Shown here: piece by piece, positions 23,901 to 38,900 of the stretch | How positions within the stretch are numbered: the first letter of the stretch is position 1 | Layout: each line of letters starts with the position of its first letter | NCBI GenBank assembly: GCA_907163375.1 | Contig: CAJQUW010011512.1 | Coordinates: 1-64,000, forward strand | Length of the DNA: 64,000 nucleotides | Direction: 5' to 3' | From: Prostheceraeus crozeri | Taxonomy: Eukaryota > Platyhelminthes > Polycladida > Euryleptidae | Position numbers and translations under genes: made by a program | Notes under the pieces: model-generated | The model's database searches: none | What the model was told of the DNA's origin: nothing | The model's input: the letters and a program-made list of their open reading frames with translations, nothing else

Positions 23901-26900
23901 ACAGAGGATCTTTCAATGTCTCCTTCATATGCTTGTAAGACTTTGACCCTGGTTCTTTTTTAATGCGTGTCGCATGTTCGACATATCATTATATTATTAT
24001 TCCGAATTCCCTTTTCCCTGAATTTTACAGAATCAACTTTTCCCTGACTTTTCCAGGTTTTTCCGGACGCTATACACCTTGCTTGGTTACTACGAATCTG
24101 CTTGGCTACTTCAGTCAGCTTTACATTAAATTAAAATGATTGATTTGATACTAGCCGACAAGAGAAGGAATTGTCCGGGAAGAACTCGGCAAACTCAGAG
24201 ATTCGCAGCAGTTCATTTTCAATCTCTTTCCCAGTAGAAACTCGTGCTGGCGACCGAACTATCATGGTCCCTTTTTATAGACAGTGAATTCGTATTTAAC
24301 TTTTATCATAATTTTTCATGCATGAGAGCATACCCAATCAATCAATCACAGATAGAAGGATTGCCATTTAAAGGCTTTAAATTGATGTACATAATGCATT
24401 ATAAGATATAAACAACGTGTAACTTAATGCTGAAACAAAATATAAAAGCAACTATAATAAATCGCGGAGACATTACAAGTAAATGATAATTCCAAACAAA
24501 TTCAAAGATTCAGTAAAATGGATAACAACGCATATAAATGCAGATTCATCACGCTTTAAATATTGAAAACTTAATTAACGATATTTAAGCTGCACTATAT
24601 TTGCTAAAAGATTGCGGCTTCAAGTTTGCCTAGTTTGAAAATCTTCAGAAAGATTCCACAAAATCGTTTAAATTCTCTATTTGATTATTTCGCATGAAAA
24701 ATGTGACTCAACAAAAATCTTGATTTCTACATGCCCAAAGAAATCCCAAGGAATGTGACTTTTATTATTACCAAATCCGTTCGTTGATGACAATTCAGGA
24801 TTACTCACCTTGGAGTCTAGTAGATAGTGACGTAAATGCACTAAGCATTATTTATCTTGGGATCAAACATCATTTAAGAGGTTGAATTCCTACCTGGAGT
24901 ATCAAATTCGGGAATCACCCGAATTCCAAGACGTCTCCCAGCTTCAATGACGTCGGCAACATCTTCTTGGGTGTAGATGCTCGTAAAAGGATTGTAAGAA
25001 CCCTGAAATTATGGGTGGAAACGACAGCAAAAGCGGTTAAGGCAACAGCTAAAACCTACTTTGTCTGCCATATCAGGGAATGTTGTGCTTGAGTATGGGA
25101 ACGACTGGTCATCAACGATGTGCCAATGAAAGACATTGAGTTTCACAATAGCCATCAATTCTGACGTTTAAAACATGAAATATGGATAAAAGAGCATCGC
25201 CTGCATAAAACATAAATCAATAAATTTTGATACAACTACTGCGCTGCTACTGCATACAGGGTTCGCACAGCCTCCAGGCGGCAAAATTTACGAACCCTTC
25301 CAAACGTTTTTCACAAGACCTTTACTCGGTAATGCAATGGGGTAGATGCCATGTCGGCAAGAGAGGATCCTAACAATTCAGTTACAGGACACTTTTGAAG
25401 AATTATTATTGAAATTTATGATGCTGTTTCACTGGTCTCGGAATCTGAAGATTCAGGAAAGAACTCGAGGTCGGATGCCCTAATATTACCGCCATTTCCG
25501 GCTCAAGAAGGAAGTAATAGCTGATGATCACATTCTTCACTAAACAGATGTTTGGAAAAAAATTGGCAAAGAAAAGTATTGCCTCAACAATATCATCAAT
25601 AGCTCTATCTTTCTGTTTTAAGTTGTTAATGCAGACCCGCCTCTTGACAAACAATGGATCTATGTAAATTCACTCACACATTGTCACAGAAAACGAGTTC
25701 ATTCAACTGTGAAGAGGTTGTGTGCTAGCTTCTGCAGCAACCATGGTCAGAAACAAGCGTGGATTGACGTGACATTTTTGTAAAATTTCAACTCAATGTC
25801 CTTAAAGGTGCCACATCAGACATCGTGAACTTGTCGCCTGATTATTCTAGATGCCTACATGTGAAATCACTTTGTGCAGGCCCTTTTTGAGTCAAAATCT
25901 ATGTGACATTGGCCACTCGAAAAAACGATTAAACACAAAAGCTTAAGCAGCTTATATGAGCCCTTTGTTCAGTGTTCCATCGATTATTTCAAAGTTTAAC
26001 TCAATCAAAGTCTGATACTTTAAAAAAGAACTTGCAATTCCAACTTTAAAACCAAATTAGAAATATGTCATCGACTGTAATATGTGATTTGATTTTACCC
26101 AAAAAATATTGATGAAATTAATTTTTTTAATTATATTTTAATAATTAATTATATCTTAATAACGTTGTTTACCGCACCGTAATGCATACATACAGTTTGA
26201 AATACTACAAAGCAAGTGCTGACAGGAATTATTTTTAATATGAAAAAAAACTTTGCTATTTTCTTCAATTACTATCTCTAAAGCAGCAAATATGATTGAT
26301 TTTTTTATTGATCATGAAAGCTTGATTCATAGCGCGTTGTTTATTCATTGAAATATTTTCAGATTGCAGTTATTATCAAGTTCCCTCCTGTTTAGAGCTA
26401 TGCAGCAATGAGGTGAGATAAATCATTACCATAATTATTGCGGGCATCTAAGATACACGTATATTAATGTTTTTGCATAGATCATCCGGAAGGAATTTGG
26501 TTAACAAAAACAAAACATAGATTTGCAAGAGATTACAGATTAAATTTAATTTGAGATTGTAGTCGTGAAATACAAAGCTCTAGTAAAAATCTACAGTAAG
26601 AAAAGCGGTGCAAATTATTAAAGAAAGTGGCAAAAACTGATAAAATCAATCACTGACCGCATTCAAATTACACTTGTAAATATAGGCCAAAATTTTAGCC
26701 TATACTTAAATGATTGACCAGTAAGGAAGCTGCCTTGACGCCACAACTGCGCGGGTGAAGACTGCTTGGATTGCTTTCCATGAACTTCTCTCTCCACTCA
26801 CCTGCCGCAGCGGCCCTCCCCCAAAGAGGCTGCATCTGACGCTAGGAGTGTGCTGCTATATGCATGGGAAACATAGGCCGTATATACGTGTATATACACG

Positions 26901-29900
26901 TAAGCGTATGTTGAACAATCATTGAAACATTTAGTGCAAAAAGAAAATCACAAATCAGAGGATTATGAGGGAAATGGGGTTAGAGTTCAAGGGAAGAGTC
27001 ACTAGCCACTGGCGAGTATCATCATCCAGACAAAGAAGACCAAAGAACCCATTCGGGGTTTTTGAAGAGGGGGCAGTCCCCGATGGTCTGTATTGACGGA
27101 TGGTCTGCAATTGGTGGCCGCATCTGCAAGAAACCGAACTTTGGTGGCCCCAACGTTGGAGAGTCTCCCAGGTGCGAGCTACTCCAGAACGTAGACGATT
27201 CAAAAGCACCCAGTGTTTGCCAGGTAGATTGGAGCCGGGGGGTAGACGCGCAAGGTGGTCTGGACAAGCATATCGGAGGAGAGGCGGACCATTGAGGACG
27301 CGATCGTTCCACGCGAGGGCGGGTTCGAAGATACCTTGGACAAGCGTGAAGCGTTGCTGGAGAAGGAATGACGTGACTTAAGTCTCTGTTGGGCCGATGG
27401 AGGTACAGGTGGACACACGTTGATGGAGGATGTGATCAGGGTTGTCTGTGCTGTAGACACCATCTCTCGACGGATATCTGGGGTTCGATACCTGACAGTA
27501 CGGATAGCAACGTCGTTGGGTCGGTCGAAGGCACCCAGTGATGATGCGTGACAGTTGAAGACATCAATAGACCCGAGAGAAATGAAAACTCGATGATAAG
27601 AAGGCTCTGCCCGACAAAATTTAGTGAATGAAGATTGAGTCAATGACAGAACTGAGGCGAGCACTAGGAATCCTGGATCTCATAAGGGTGATGATTCGCC
27701 GAACGGATAACAAGTTTAACTTGTTCTGACTTACATATTTGGATTATTAAGCTCTATCTCCTTTAATACAGAGCAGCGCCTAATGAGAGAATTGGAAACG
27801 CTTATTCCGGTATAAGCATGTATATTCCACTCACATGTACAATAACTTATACATTCATTTGCTGTCTTCAAATGTCATAATTTGTCCCATTTTTTCTCAT
27901 GCTTCTGCAATTCCAATGAGAGCGGAAACACATTCTACACCCACAATCGCTCGAGCATTGGACAGACCGGCTCTTAAATGTTGCTCTGATGTTGCATTCT
28001 TAGTTCTTAGCTATCTTTCCTCAATTTCATCACTTGTCGATTAACTAGATCAAGAAAATTAAGTTGAATCAGTCACATGACTGCACAACCACTGACAGGT
28101 GACAATTTGCACAACTTGACACCACTGCACAAGCTACGGTGGAGCTTTTGGACGCGCTTGAATGATTTATGCGCACTAATTCACTTGAAGAATTCTGTCA
28201 GGTCACCAACCGATGAGAATGGTCAATTCTTGAAACTGTGAGTCTATCTCAAGATTTGCTGTGACCATAGAGATTCGACTCCATGAAATTAAAGGACAAG
28301 AGCGGACATGCGCATTGACAACAATGCTACTTTATGCACATGCGTTGTCATGACAACGACAGGCTGCAATGATGGCGGCTTCATTTCGATAAAGCAACTT
28401 TCAATACATGAATATTGAATTTGCAAGTGGGACAGGTTTCACTCATTTGATTTTTTTTTCTTTTCGGTCCTCCGTAGATGTCGAGGCAAACTCCATCTCA
28501 GTGTTATCGAAGCCCTCTCTATCCACATGGTCAAGCCTGATCTATGTGTGCAAAAGGAGACTGTCATTTCTTTACTTCTACCGTGGTAGCTTTTTCTTCT
28601 GACATGATTTTGCATTGCACTAATGCTACTTCTTCACCTTATTCAATATTATGATTTTGTAGCCTTTTCTTCTTATGTACTTGTATCATATGTTTACTTG
28701 GCCGTCCTCGTATCTCTAACTTGTCATTAACATAGTTCATGCTAGCTTGTTCATGCTGATTTCACTGTGCAAATTTTCATTCCGATGTGTGCCTTGATAA
28801 GTAGCCGGCGAAATATATCGGTCCATGAATAACTTCTGGGTGTTGTTCTTTATCTATAAGACATTTGATTCATCTTAAGATCTAGCGACATTTACTTAGA
28901 CCGGTGTCTGGCCGGGCAGCTGAAATTGCCATCATCAAACAACTGCTGTCCATTCTAGTCCAGCTAACTTCGAAAAAGCGGAAAGTCGGATTTCTTTGAC
29001 TGTGCCGCCAATAGAAGTAGGTCCCTCTATATCTTCCCGAACCTTTAATTCTCCGTCCCACTGATCTTTCTTCTACATGTCACTCTTCACGCCCTCCAAC
29101 TGGGCCATCCTGGTTGTAATAGATTGCATAAGCATCAATTAAAGCCAATTTATCTCAGTAAGTTTAGTATTCAATCTAATATCTGCTTACCAGAGTTTCA
29201 ATCAATTTCGATTTGTGTAGGTAATGGCGAGAGGTGTCCAACATCAATCCACGATGCCTAAATCGAGGCCGATCTATTATTTGAGCGGTATACAGAGCGA
29301 TCTGAAAACAAGGAATATATCATGTACTCGATCAAGTTAGGTTTAAGAAAACAATATGAAAAGATTAGGGGCGAGCATGATCGTCCATCGACTAAATCTA
29401 ACTAAGCACTTTGGAAAAAATTGATTGCTTGAGTCCATTGCACAACTAATTGAGCGGAATCGATTACTGCGCCCACAACTGGTTAATATTATGAAGTGAA
29501 GTAAATTAGATTCATACATTCACTGAAACATTATGCGATATTTTTTGCATCATTTAATAATTTCCATGTCACTTGGTTGCCGCATTGAATTATAAAGGTT
29601 GGTCTTGTGAAGTACCTAAGTCAATAGAATTGAGAAGTTGATTTCAGATTGACGTCATTTGTATTTCATTCATTTCGTGCTATCATTTCAATGACCATTC
29701 CTAATTCATTACACAGGCGTAAACATTACATGTACACAGGCATTCTCTGTGAGGTCCATACTCATAAATTGCTGCCGTGTTTAAGCATTGAGTTATGACG
29801 GTCTGCTGTCTATCTTCAGCGATGGTGATGGTCCCAACATGGTGGACATACGATTCTTCATACGAAAACAATTAAAAACGTGCCGTAAAAAGTGATAGAC

Positions 29901-32900
29901 TAACTGCAGCGCTTGGACTCTACCAGGTTAAAACAGTCAAGTACGTATATACATTACTCTGGGCATGAATCAAGAGGCTTTTCTCACGAATCCTGCCTGT
30001 TCAAGTTGCAAGTTTCTGCTACAACGCGGTAAGTTGTTCTCTCTTCCACGTCCACCTACGCACGGTACTGGCAGCTGTCCTAAGAACACACACGATAAAA
30101 CTGCAGTTCGTATGGATTTCAGTGCTGAACCGATTTTTTGCTCTTCTTAATCCGATCGCAGCCGATTTTTTACAAATACCGCAAAAATACGATACTAAAG
30201 GTCAGCATTTCATGCAGCAATGACATTTGTTGCTCTTCTATTCAGCAATATAATAATGCTATTCACAGTAGATTGAACTCTTAAATCTTCATCTTGTGAA
30301 CACAAACGATGGTCTAATCAAATGCCATTTCTTTCTGAAAGGACATACAAGATGACTGCGAAGTTGCGTAGATAGATAAGAGTCTCATGCAAACATTGCA
30401 GCTATTTCATGATCTAGCCTTGCATGTTACAGAGCCGCGGGCAGGGGTGCTTAGTAAGGTCTATTCATAATGCGAATATAAGATTTTCAGTGACACCTCC
30501 AGGCAAAATAATAAGGCCAATTTATCGAATTAGCCAACGCTTCAGACGTTCGTCCTTCGTCAGGGCAGGAAATTCAGAATATGGGCATGCGTACACAAAC
30601 AGAAAGTTGAGCTTATGTACAACTCTATCATGCACACTGGACAAATCGAATAGAAATCAGTCATCTCGATTTTTCTATTAAGTTTATGAGCTCTAAAGAT
30701 CTGATTTGTCGAGATTCACACAATGTGGTATCAACAGGATCTATAAATTTTTCAAACATTTATACCTCAAAATTATCAATGGAACTGGTGTGAGCTTGAT
30801 GTCTCTGCAACATGTGATCAGAAAAGGCACTGACTTTGTTGTGAGCACAAATGACATTACGATGCTTGGCATAACGCAAATAAATGCGGCGGCTACCTTT
30901 CCCAATGCAAAATTCTGTACATACTTTAGATCGTTCGTAGAATTTCGTTAGAACAAAGTTGACCAAATTGATAAAGTATTCCCCACACGTTGTAGTACGG
31001 CGGTAGAATTCGTAGTCGAGGAACGTTCAAGCAAGCAAGTTGTCATAATTCGTATAAATAATTCCAATTAAGTAAAGTCTATACTGCGAGTATATCGTAC
31101 AACGAATAATACTCGAATATCGTATGTACTTGCATTAGTCCCTTATTGAAGCTTTATAAGATTGCGGATATGATGTTACATTAGTTGAGTTATATTACTT
31201 TCTGCCTTACTAATTGACATTAGGGTTGCAAAAAATGCTTTTTTTCATTCATATTCTAAATATATTTCAAATATGTTTTTATGTATTTTTGGTTTTATAT
31301 AGTTGATGAGAATTGTGGTAGCACTTTAAGCGAATTACATTAATATCTTCCTAATGGACTTAGTGAATTAAAGGGAGACATAATACGAGGGCGTTCCAAA
31401 AGTATCCGTACTGAGTCCATAACTTTGAGAGTAATGATCTGATCCCTCTGAAGTTTAGGTATGTTGAACCCATTATCATCATTAATAAGCACAAACAATT
31501 TCATCCCGATATCTTAATTGGCTACAAAGCTGCAAATATTTTAGTAATGTCACTACTTGAAATTTAGTGACGACCAAATTGATTATTAAGAATCGTAAGA
31601 TCATATCATATATTTTTTCTTATGAATTCATCTCACGACTTTGGTGTCTTCTATTGCTTTAGAATGTTGACTGATTTAGTCAGATGCAAAGTTTGTTATT
31701 GAATTACACTCGTCTCATGGATTTCACTGAGCTGCGTTCGATGTTCATGATTCACGAATTGTCACATTAAAGTTAATGACTTAATGATTTTTTCAATCAA
31801 TCGTCGATACAGTCACGCGATGGAAGATACGAGTATTCAGAAACCGGAGAGCCAGCGCGTAATCATCGCCTTTTTGACATTCGAGGGGTCTACACCAACA
31901 GAAATTCATTCGAGGCTAGTCAATCAACTTAGCTCATCTGCTTTGTCACGAACTCAGGTTTTTGCATGGGCAAAACAATTTCGTGAAGGTCGCCAGAACA
32001 TCAGCGATGAAAGTCGATCGGGTCGCCCAGCGGATGCCACTAGCCAACATGCAATCGCGAATGTCGAGAAAGTGATAATGGAAGACCGACGGTCTACAGT
32101 TTCTCAAATCACCATCATGCTCGGCTTATCTCGTGGAACTGTACACCGCATCTTGAAAGACCATCTTCAATTGAGTAAACTGTGTGCTCGTTGGGTGCCA
32201 AAACTGCTGAATTCAGACCAAAGAACTCGAAGGGTGGAATGCTCACAAGAAAATGTGCTGGCGCTTCAGACCGAGGGAGCTGATGGATACTGGGCGTCAC
32301 GCTTCATGACAACTGATGAAACTTGGCTGCCATACTTCTCTCCCGAAACCAAAGAAGCATCGAAGCAGTGGTTGACGAAGGGTTCCACGCCCCCCGTGAA
32401 GCAAAGTCTTCTCCAATGGCAAAGAAGATCATGTTGACTGCTTTCTGGGATGAACAAGGCATCATCCACTTGGACTTTCTTCCCGACTCCACTACAATCA
32501 ATGCGGATTACTACTGTGGAGTATTGCAAGAATTCCATCACCATCTTCGACATCGCCGTCTAGGGAAGAAATCGAAAGTGATCCTGCTCCATCAAGACAA
32601 CGCCAGACCCCACACCGCTCGGAAAGCGATGGAGAGGATAGATGATCTGTGTTGGGACATCGCAACCGCATCCGCCATACAGCCCAGACCTGGCACCATC
32701 GGATTATGCCTTATTTCCTCACATGAAAAGCATTCTTCGTGGAATGCATTTCGACACAAGGGAGGAGCTGGAACAGAAGACGAGATCAGTGTTGGCGTCC
32801 ATCTCACCTGAATGGTTCAAGTCTGCCATTCGCAAACTTGAAGATCGTTAGAAGAAGTGCATCATGTTGCAAGGTGAATACATTGAGAAGTTTGCTCTGC

Positions 32901-35900
32901 CACAGGAAGACTGTTAGTTTGTAACGTGTATCCCTTTTTCTTTTTTGATAAAAAATGTTTAAATATCCATTTTTCTTTTTTGACAAAATATTGTTTTTGG
33001 TCGTCACTAAATTTTAAGTAGTGACATTACTGAAATATTTGCAGCCTTGTAACTAATAAAGATATCGGGATGAAATTTTTTGTGCTTATTAATGATGATA
33101 ATGGTTGAACATATCAAAACTTCAAAGGCACAAGATAATTACTATTAAAGTTATGGGCTCAATCCGGATACTTTTTGAACGAACCTCGTACAATACTAAT
33201 AATAATCCAAAAGGACTTTTTTAATTTGAGAATGTCTTTATTAGAATGCTTAATAATAGCAGTAAGATTGATTATCACTGAAAGTGGCATTTCATAATTT
33301 ATTTCGGAATGCTTGTCACATCTTTTTCAATTATCAACAGACACAAGTTCACTTTTGAAGCAATAAATAATTCAGCCAGATTAAACTATACAAAGGAAGA
33401 AATGAAACGAAACAGGTAATAAATCAATGATGCAAAATACAAAGTGACAATACATTCTAATGATATACACATGGTATATGTAGTTTTGTTCGACACTGTT
33501 TTTCTTCGACACATGGTTTTCTTCGAAATTTGTGAATTACATTTCACAAAGCTGGAATTTATCACCTGACTAACTTGTTGTTAAAAAAACAAAACATGAC
33601 AGAGCATCAGATGAAATAACACCTGAGTCACGGTGCAATTACTCCAAGGAAGGCTAAAGTAACACGATGAACATTTCTTTAAACTAATTGTTTTTGAACT
33701 TTCGAAAATGCTCTTTATCAAATTGTTGATATTGTATATAAATCTATAATATAATCACTATATTATAAAAAATAAATGTCGAACAAAACCACTGACGAAC
33801 AAAAACGTGTCGAATAAATGCACAAAATCCATGATATCTTATTGTCGAACAAAACTATTACATTCACACACATATATTACACATATCATAATATACACAT
33901 ACCGCATATATTATTCTTAAAAGAAAACAGAAGTTAACAAATCAACCATTTTGGATAGATAAAATTATATCAGAAAATAGTTCTTGATGATTATGGATGG
34001 ATATTCACTCAACACACAACGTCACTTACTCAGCATACTAAACATCACTCTACACACTCAACGTCACTTTCATCATCGAAATAAAATAGGAGGCAATAAT
34101 GAACAAAACAATCTTGAAGTCTTCTGTAACACGCAATCTTCATGTTTTGTAACCTTACTATGGTGATACTGATGACAATCAATCATAGCATCGCGATTTC
34201 ACATGAAATGTACCACAGTAGATTCGATTATCATTGCCTGTGGATATAGTGTAAACTGTACTCGCTCTACACAATCACTACACGAAAGTGCATTTGTCGA
34301 AAGATTGATTTACTGACATTTCCTAAACAATTAGAGGCCTACATACACATCGTTTTAAGAATTGTTGGAATGTAACCTACATAGAAAAAAGGAAATAAGT
34401 CCTTTTCTCGAAACACAACAAGAATTTAAAAAAAACATTAAAAACATTGTTTTCATTATCCCTATTTAAAATATGTTTGAAAAATATTTATTTAAAACGT
34501 CATATTTTAAATATCGCAAACCTAATTGACATATTATTCATGGATAACAAAATTTCATCTTGATTTAATTACTGACATTGTTTTAGCATATCGCCTTTAC
34601 ATTATAGAGTGACTGTACTTAAAGGTGTAGTTCTGTATAATTTTCAACCTTGTCTCAAGGGCTTCTTCATTACATGACAAGTCAATCTTGCTAACTTTGA
34701 AGCACTTCTGATGCCTAAGCTAAACGCAATCAACAACTTTCGGAGTCGAGATGACGTCACAGCTACCAATGATTTGATACGCCACTGCTAGCGTGCTTCG
34801 TGACGAATCAGCTATGCGATAGAGAATCAACGCACAAGAAGAAAATGAACGGGAAGCAATGGACTTCATTCACGGGGAATCACCTGTTTATGTTCTCCAA
34901 ACACATGCGAAGCTACAAAACAGCACATTGCTGGGCATGCAAGTGTAACAAAACGGAAGATGCTAAGACCTTACCTTCGGATAATATCAATTCAATAGCA
35001 TTGGTGGATTATAAATCGACGAGACACATTGTTGTATGTTAGGAACATTCAAAAGAATACGACAGAATATCTAAGATATTAATATCTATGATGTTGAAGG
35101 AATATTGTTAAATCAGACAGCCTTTATTCCATTTGAGTACGGAGGCTGTGCCATGCTTGAAAATGGGATCGCAGCCGATTTTCCACAAATACCGCAAAAA
35201 TACGATACTAAAAGTCAGCATTTCATGCAGCAATGACATTTGTTGCCCTTCTATTCAGCATATAATAATGTTATTCACAGTAGATTGAACTCTTAAATCT
35301 TCATCTTGTGAACACAAACGATGGTCTAATCAAATGCCATTTCTTTCTGAAGGGACATACAAGATGACTGCGAAGTTGCGTAGATAGATAAGAGTCTCAT
35401 GCAAACATTGCAGCTATTTCATGATCTAGCCTTGCATGTTACAGAGCCGCGGGCAGGGGGTGCTTAGTAAGGTCTATTCATAATGCGAATATAAGATTTT
35501 CAGTGACACCTCCAGACAAAATAATAAGGCCAATTTATCGAATTAGCCAACGCTTCAAACGTTCGTCCTTCGTCAGGGCAGGAAATTCAGAATATGGGCA
35601 TGCGTACACAAACAGAAGTTAAGCTTATGTACAACTCTATCATGCACACTGGACAAATCGAATAGAAATCAGTCATCTCGATTTTTCTATTAAGTTTATG
35701 AGCTCTAAAAGATACCAATGATCTGATACGCCACTGCTAGCGTGCTTCGTGACGAATCAGATATGCGATAGAGGATCAACGCACAAGAAGAAAATGAATA
35801 GGAAGCAATGGACTTCATTCACAGGGAGTCACCTGTTTATGTTCTCTAAACTCTCTGCTGACACCTTGTGTCATTTGCTTAAAGTAGAGGCTGTAGTGTG

Positions 35901-38900
35901 TGATCATTTGTTCATTGTGAAACAAATAAATGCGCTTGTTATTATCATCAACATAGACATATCCTCTTCTGTTTACTAATTTCAATTTAATATGTCACAT
36001 GCTGTCTCCATCTCGGCATTCAACTGTTTCTCTTCCAATTTTGCTTGTGATGGAAATCATATGATTCTCATATGAAACTTTCACACGAAATTAGCTTAAC
36101 TTTAAATCGTGTCATTTAAGCATGAGTGGCAAGTTGCTCGTTTTTTTACGTGAATCCGCCTCGTTCTTTCAAGATCTTTTGGTTAACCGCATGTAATTTG
36201 CTATTATAGGGCTATTCAGAAAATGCCATGTCTTCCAAATTCTACCGAAACTTCAAAATTCCAGAAGAGCGGGCACCAAGAGTAATATATCTTCATTTGG
36301 AGATTTTAAACAGGCATCACATTTATCAGCTTTTAAGTTTTTGATTGTCAAAAATTTACTTGTCCAGTGTTCATCCGGAAAACCATCTGCGATAGCGATT
36401 CCAATGCTCTCATTGCGCCCCATACTTCATTAGCAACTATAGAGATTCCATTCGAAGAAGCGGTGATAGTATCTGCAATGTAGAAATTAAAATTACGAGT
36501 AAAATGATGAATACTTGATACTTATATCTTCTTGTTGCTGTTTCTAGTTCAGAAGATCACTTTCCACGACTTTCCATAACTTAACACTCATATCCTCTAA
36601 TTGTGTTTCTAGTTCAGAAAATCACTTTCCAGAAGCAGTCACTCTATTATTGAAGTTCCTTTGATCAATTTACCATTAATTCTAGAGCATCTGAAGTATA
36701 GGCTGCACTGAAAACTATTCACATTGATAACATTGTCATCAAAAATTAATTTCACTGTTTTTTGAGTCTGAACAGAAAACATTCGCAGAAACTGTTACTG
36801 ATACTAATGGATATTTTCTGTGAAGTTCAGCAGTTATTTCAGCTGTTTTTAGCAGTGTACAGCTTACAGTGTGATACCATTTTCAGGTATTCCCTGATGT
36901 TGGTATGAAATCTGGAAATGAAAATTAAAATTGTATTGACAATGTCATTGTGCTTCTGCAACCACGCAAGATTTCAAATGTAAACAAAATGCTATGCAAT
37001 TTTGCTAACTACGCAAGGTTCCAGCGTAAACAAATATTATATGCAATTTTAGATGTTACATGTCAATAAATCATATACAGTATACAAATAATGCAAAGGC
37101 AGACAGTCACAATCTGGTCAAATTTCCTTCAAAACTTTCGCTTTTTCACACCCATGGTTCAAATTTTGAGATCATGTTGTAGAATAGGCTAGTCAATATT
37201 TCTTTTCATGATATGCGCCGCGCCATGATGACAATAACGCTTAGTCGTTGAAACACAGACCTAGAAAAGCAAAAATTGGCATAAAAAATGACAATACCAT
37301 TACTTCAATTTCCTATTTTAAGTTATGAATTCAAATGAAGGCCCTCTTCTACTTTATCGATGATATAGCGATATAGTAGCTAAAAATAATTTCGTCACTA
37401 ACGAGAGAGTTCAAGAAGTACTTGCCAAATTTGTGTTGTAGATTAAAACCCCTAACGGAAAGGTCCAAACTAGGCGAGAATTGTTCGCATTCTGTGTAAG
37501 GTTAGCGGAACATTATCCTGTTTTTGGTTGGTTGAGACTTATGTGCCCTTACTTAAAGTGAATTAGTTCAGTGTCAGTGGGATGAAAAACTGTCTGGTCG
37601 AACATGAGAGATTCTTGATAATACAAAGGAGCATTTGAGAATTCAGGATCCTGTTATGAGGGGAAATCGATAATAATATGAGTGGACGTACGTAGTCAAT
37701 GCATTACACTGACATTTTGACCTCTAGCGTCGAAAGAGGGACTATTTTTAAATATTTGAAAAGTGGTGAATGACGATGACTATGTGTCAGAACGTCCGTG
37801 CGTTATTTGTACAATTGCCCTGAACTGTGGGAGTTGCAATCGAGATTGAAGATGAAATTGTTGAGGATGCTCGTTGGTTGCGTGAATCAGCAGATGTAAG
37901 ACATTAATCTGAATGAGTAGAGGCTGTAGTAAAAGTATTGAAATTGGCTGTGCAGTTGAATTCGAAGAAAACTTCGATTTTAACACACTCATATACGGTA
38001 AACCAGTGGGCTTCGTCAGTCTTAACTGGAGACAAATGTAAAAACAAAAGGTATTGGCGAAACCTTAGTGCACAGACGCTTGTCTCTCATGAAAGATATT
38101 GAGCGAGATATGATTTGGATACGAAAATTAAATGGGTACGCTCGGAAGTAGCTAGACAAATATTCTTACAAGAGTTCTCCGCAATTGGCTTCAGAAACAA
38201 AGCGAATTGTGATGTGTGTCAATGGACGAAGAGCAGACTTCACATATTTGAGTAGCAGACATTGAACTTACCCACGAGCATCATTCCCCATAGAAAAGAA
38301 GCACTTTTTGAAGAAGCGTTAACCAGATCAGGACATCAGACTAGCAGAGTGATTGCAGGAAATGGAATTTTCTAACGTAATCACCGTACGACTAAGCGCC
38401 AGGCTGCACGTACAAGAGTAATTTTGAAATGGTGATGTTTTATGACCAAGCTCCTCGAGATGAGAGGTATCCCGACAATTACATCAATTTTCCCCTATAA
38501 GAGATATCCTCTTATCTATTCGAAGTCGGCAGGAATCGGACTCCAAACGACTTGTATTGAGTGAATGACTTGGTGTTCGCAAAGCCAGTAGGTGGAAGGT
38601 GTACAAACGAGTGGAAAAGTAGCGCTGCTAGCCTCAGCAAATGTTTTCAGCAATGCTTCAGTTGAAGTTGGCGGGATTCCACGCTTCTTTGCAGATATTC
38701 GCAAGGAAGACACAAAGATAAGATTCAAGAAGAGAGGCAAACGTAAAAGAAGATGTTAAGCGTTGAAATACTTCCAATCGCCGTGGAAAATGGTGCTACG
38801 TCTGACACCTATAAACCAATTGACTTATGAAAACCTTCATCATCTGTCACCAGATTCCCTGTTTGTTCAATTATTCGTTACTAGACTATCCTATACGTCC

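Larger units (their letters stand above)
19882..24893 (-). other. Hexosaminidase intron between exons 5 and 6
   Basis: It contains the nuclease-like mobile ORF remnant (22437-22931), a 173-bp foldback MITE (23672-23844) and two copies of a cttttccaggtttttcc motif (21363 and 24043 areas). A minus-strand open stretch at 21146-21361 looks mildly protein-like but is unrecognised. Confidence 0.6.
25161..29190 (-). other. Hexosaminidase intron between exons 3 and 4
   Basis: It contains a non-LTR retrotransposon 3' fragment (26955-27664) and, near 28790-28815, a cttgataagtagccggcgaa box resembling the conserved tail of Penelope-like or similar retroelement repeats. The rest is unremarkable. Confidence 0.55.
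29302..36359 (-). other. Longest hexosaminidase intron (between exons 2 and 3)
   Basis: About 7 kb. It carries two direct-repeat families (30154-30702/35167-35713 and 34764-34901/35713-35850), a mariner (31386-33188) and a MITE (33481-33857). No host exon was recognised. Confidence 0.65.

Noticed and set aside
27200-27664. Minus-strand ORF of 154 codons ending [13 protein letters not shown], like the ETLRLYPPAP motif of cytochrome P450
   Set aside because: No other P450 motif is present, and another frame of the same strand clearly encodes a LINE reverse transcriptase C-terminus. The match is a shadow-frame coincidence.
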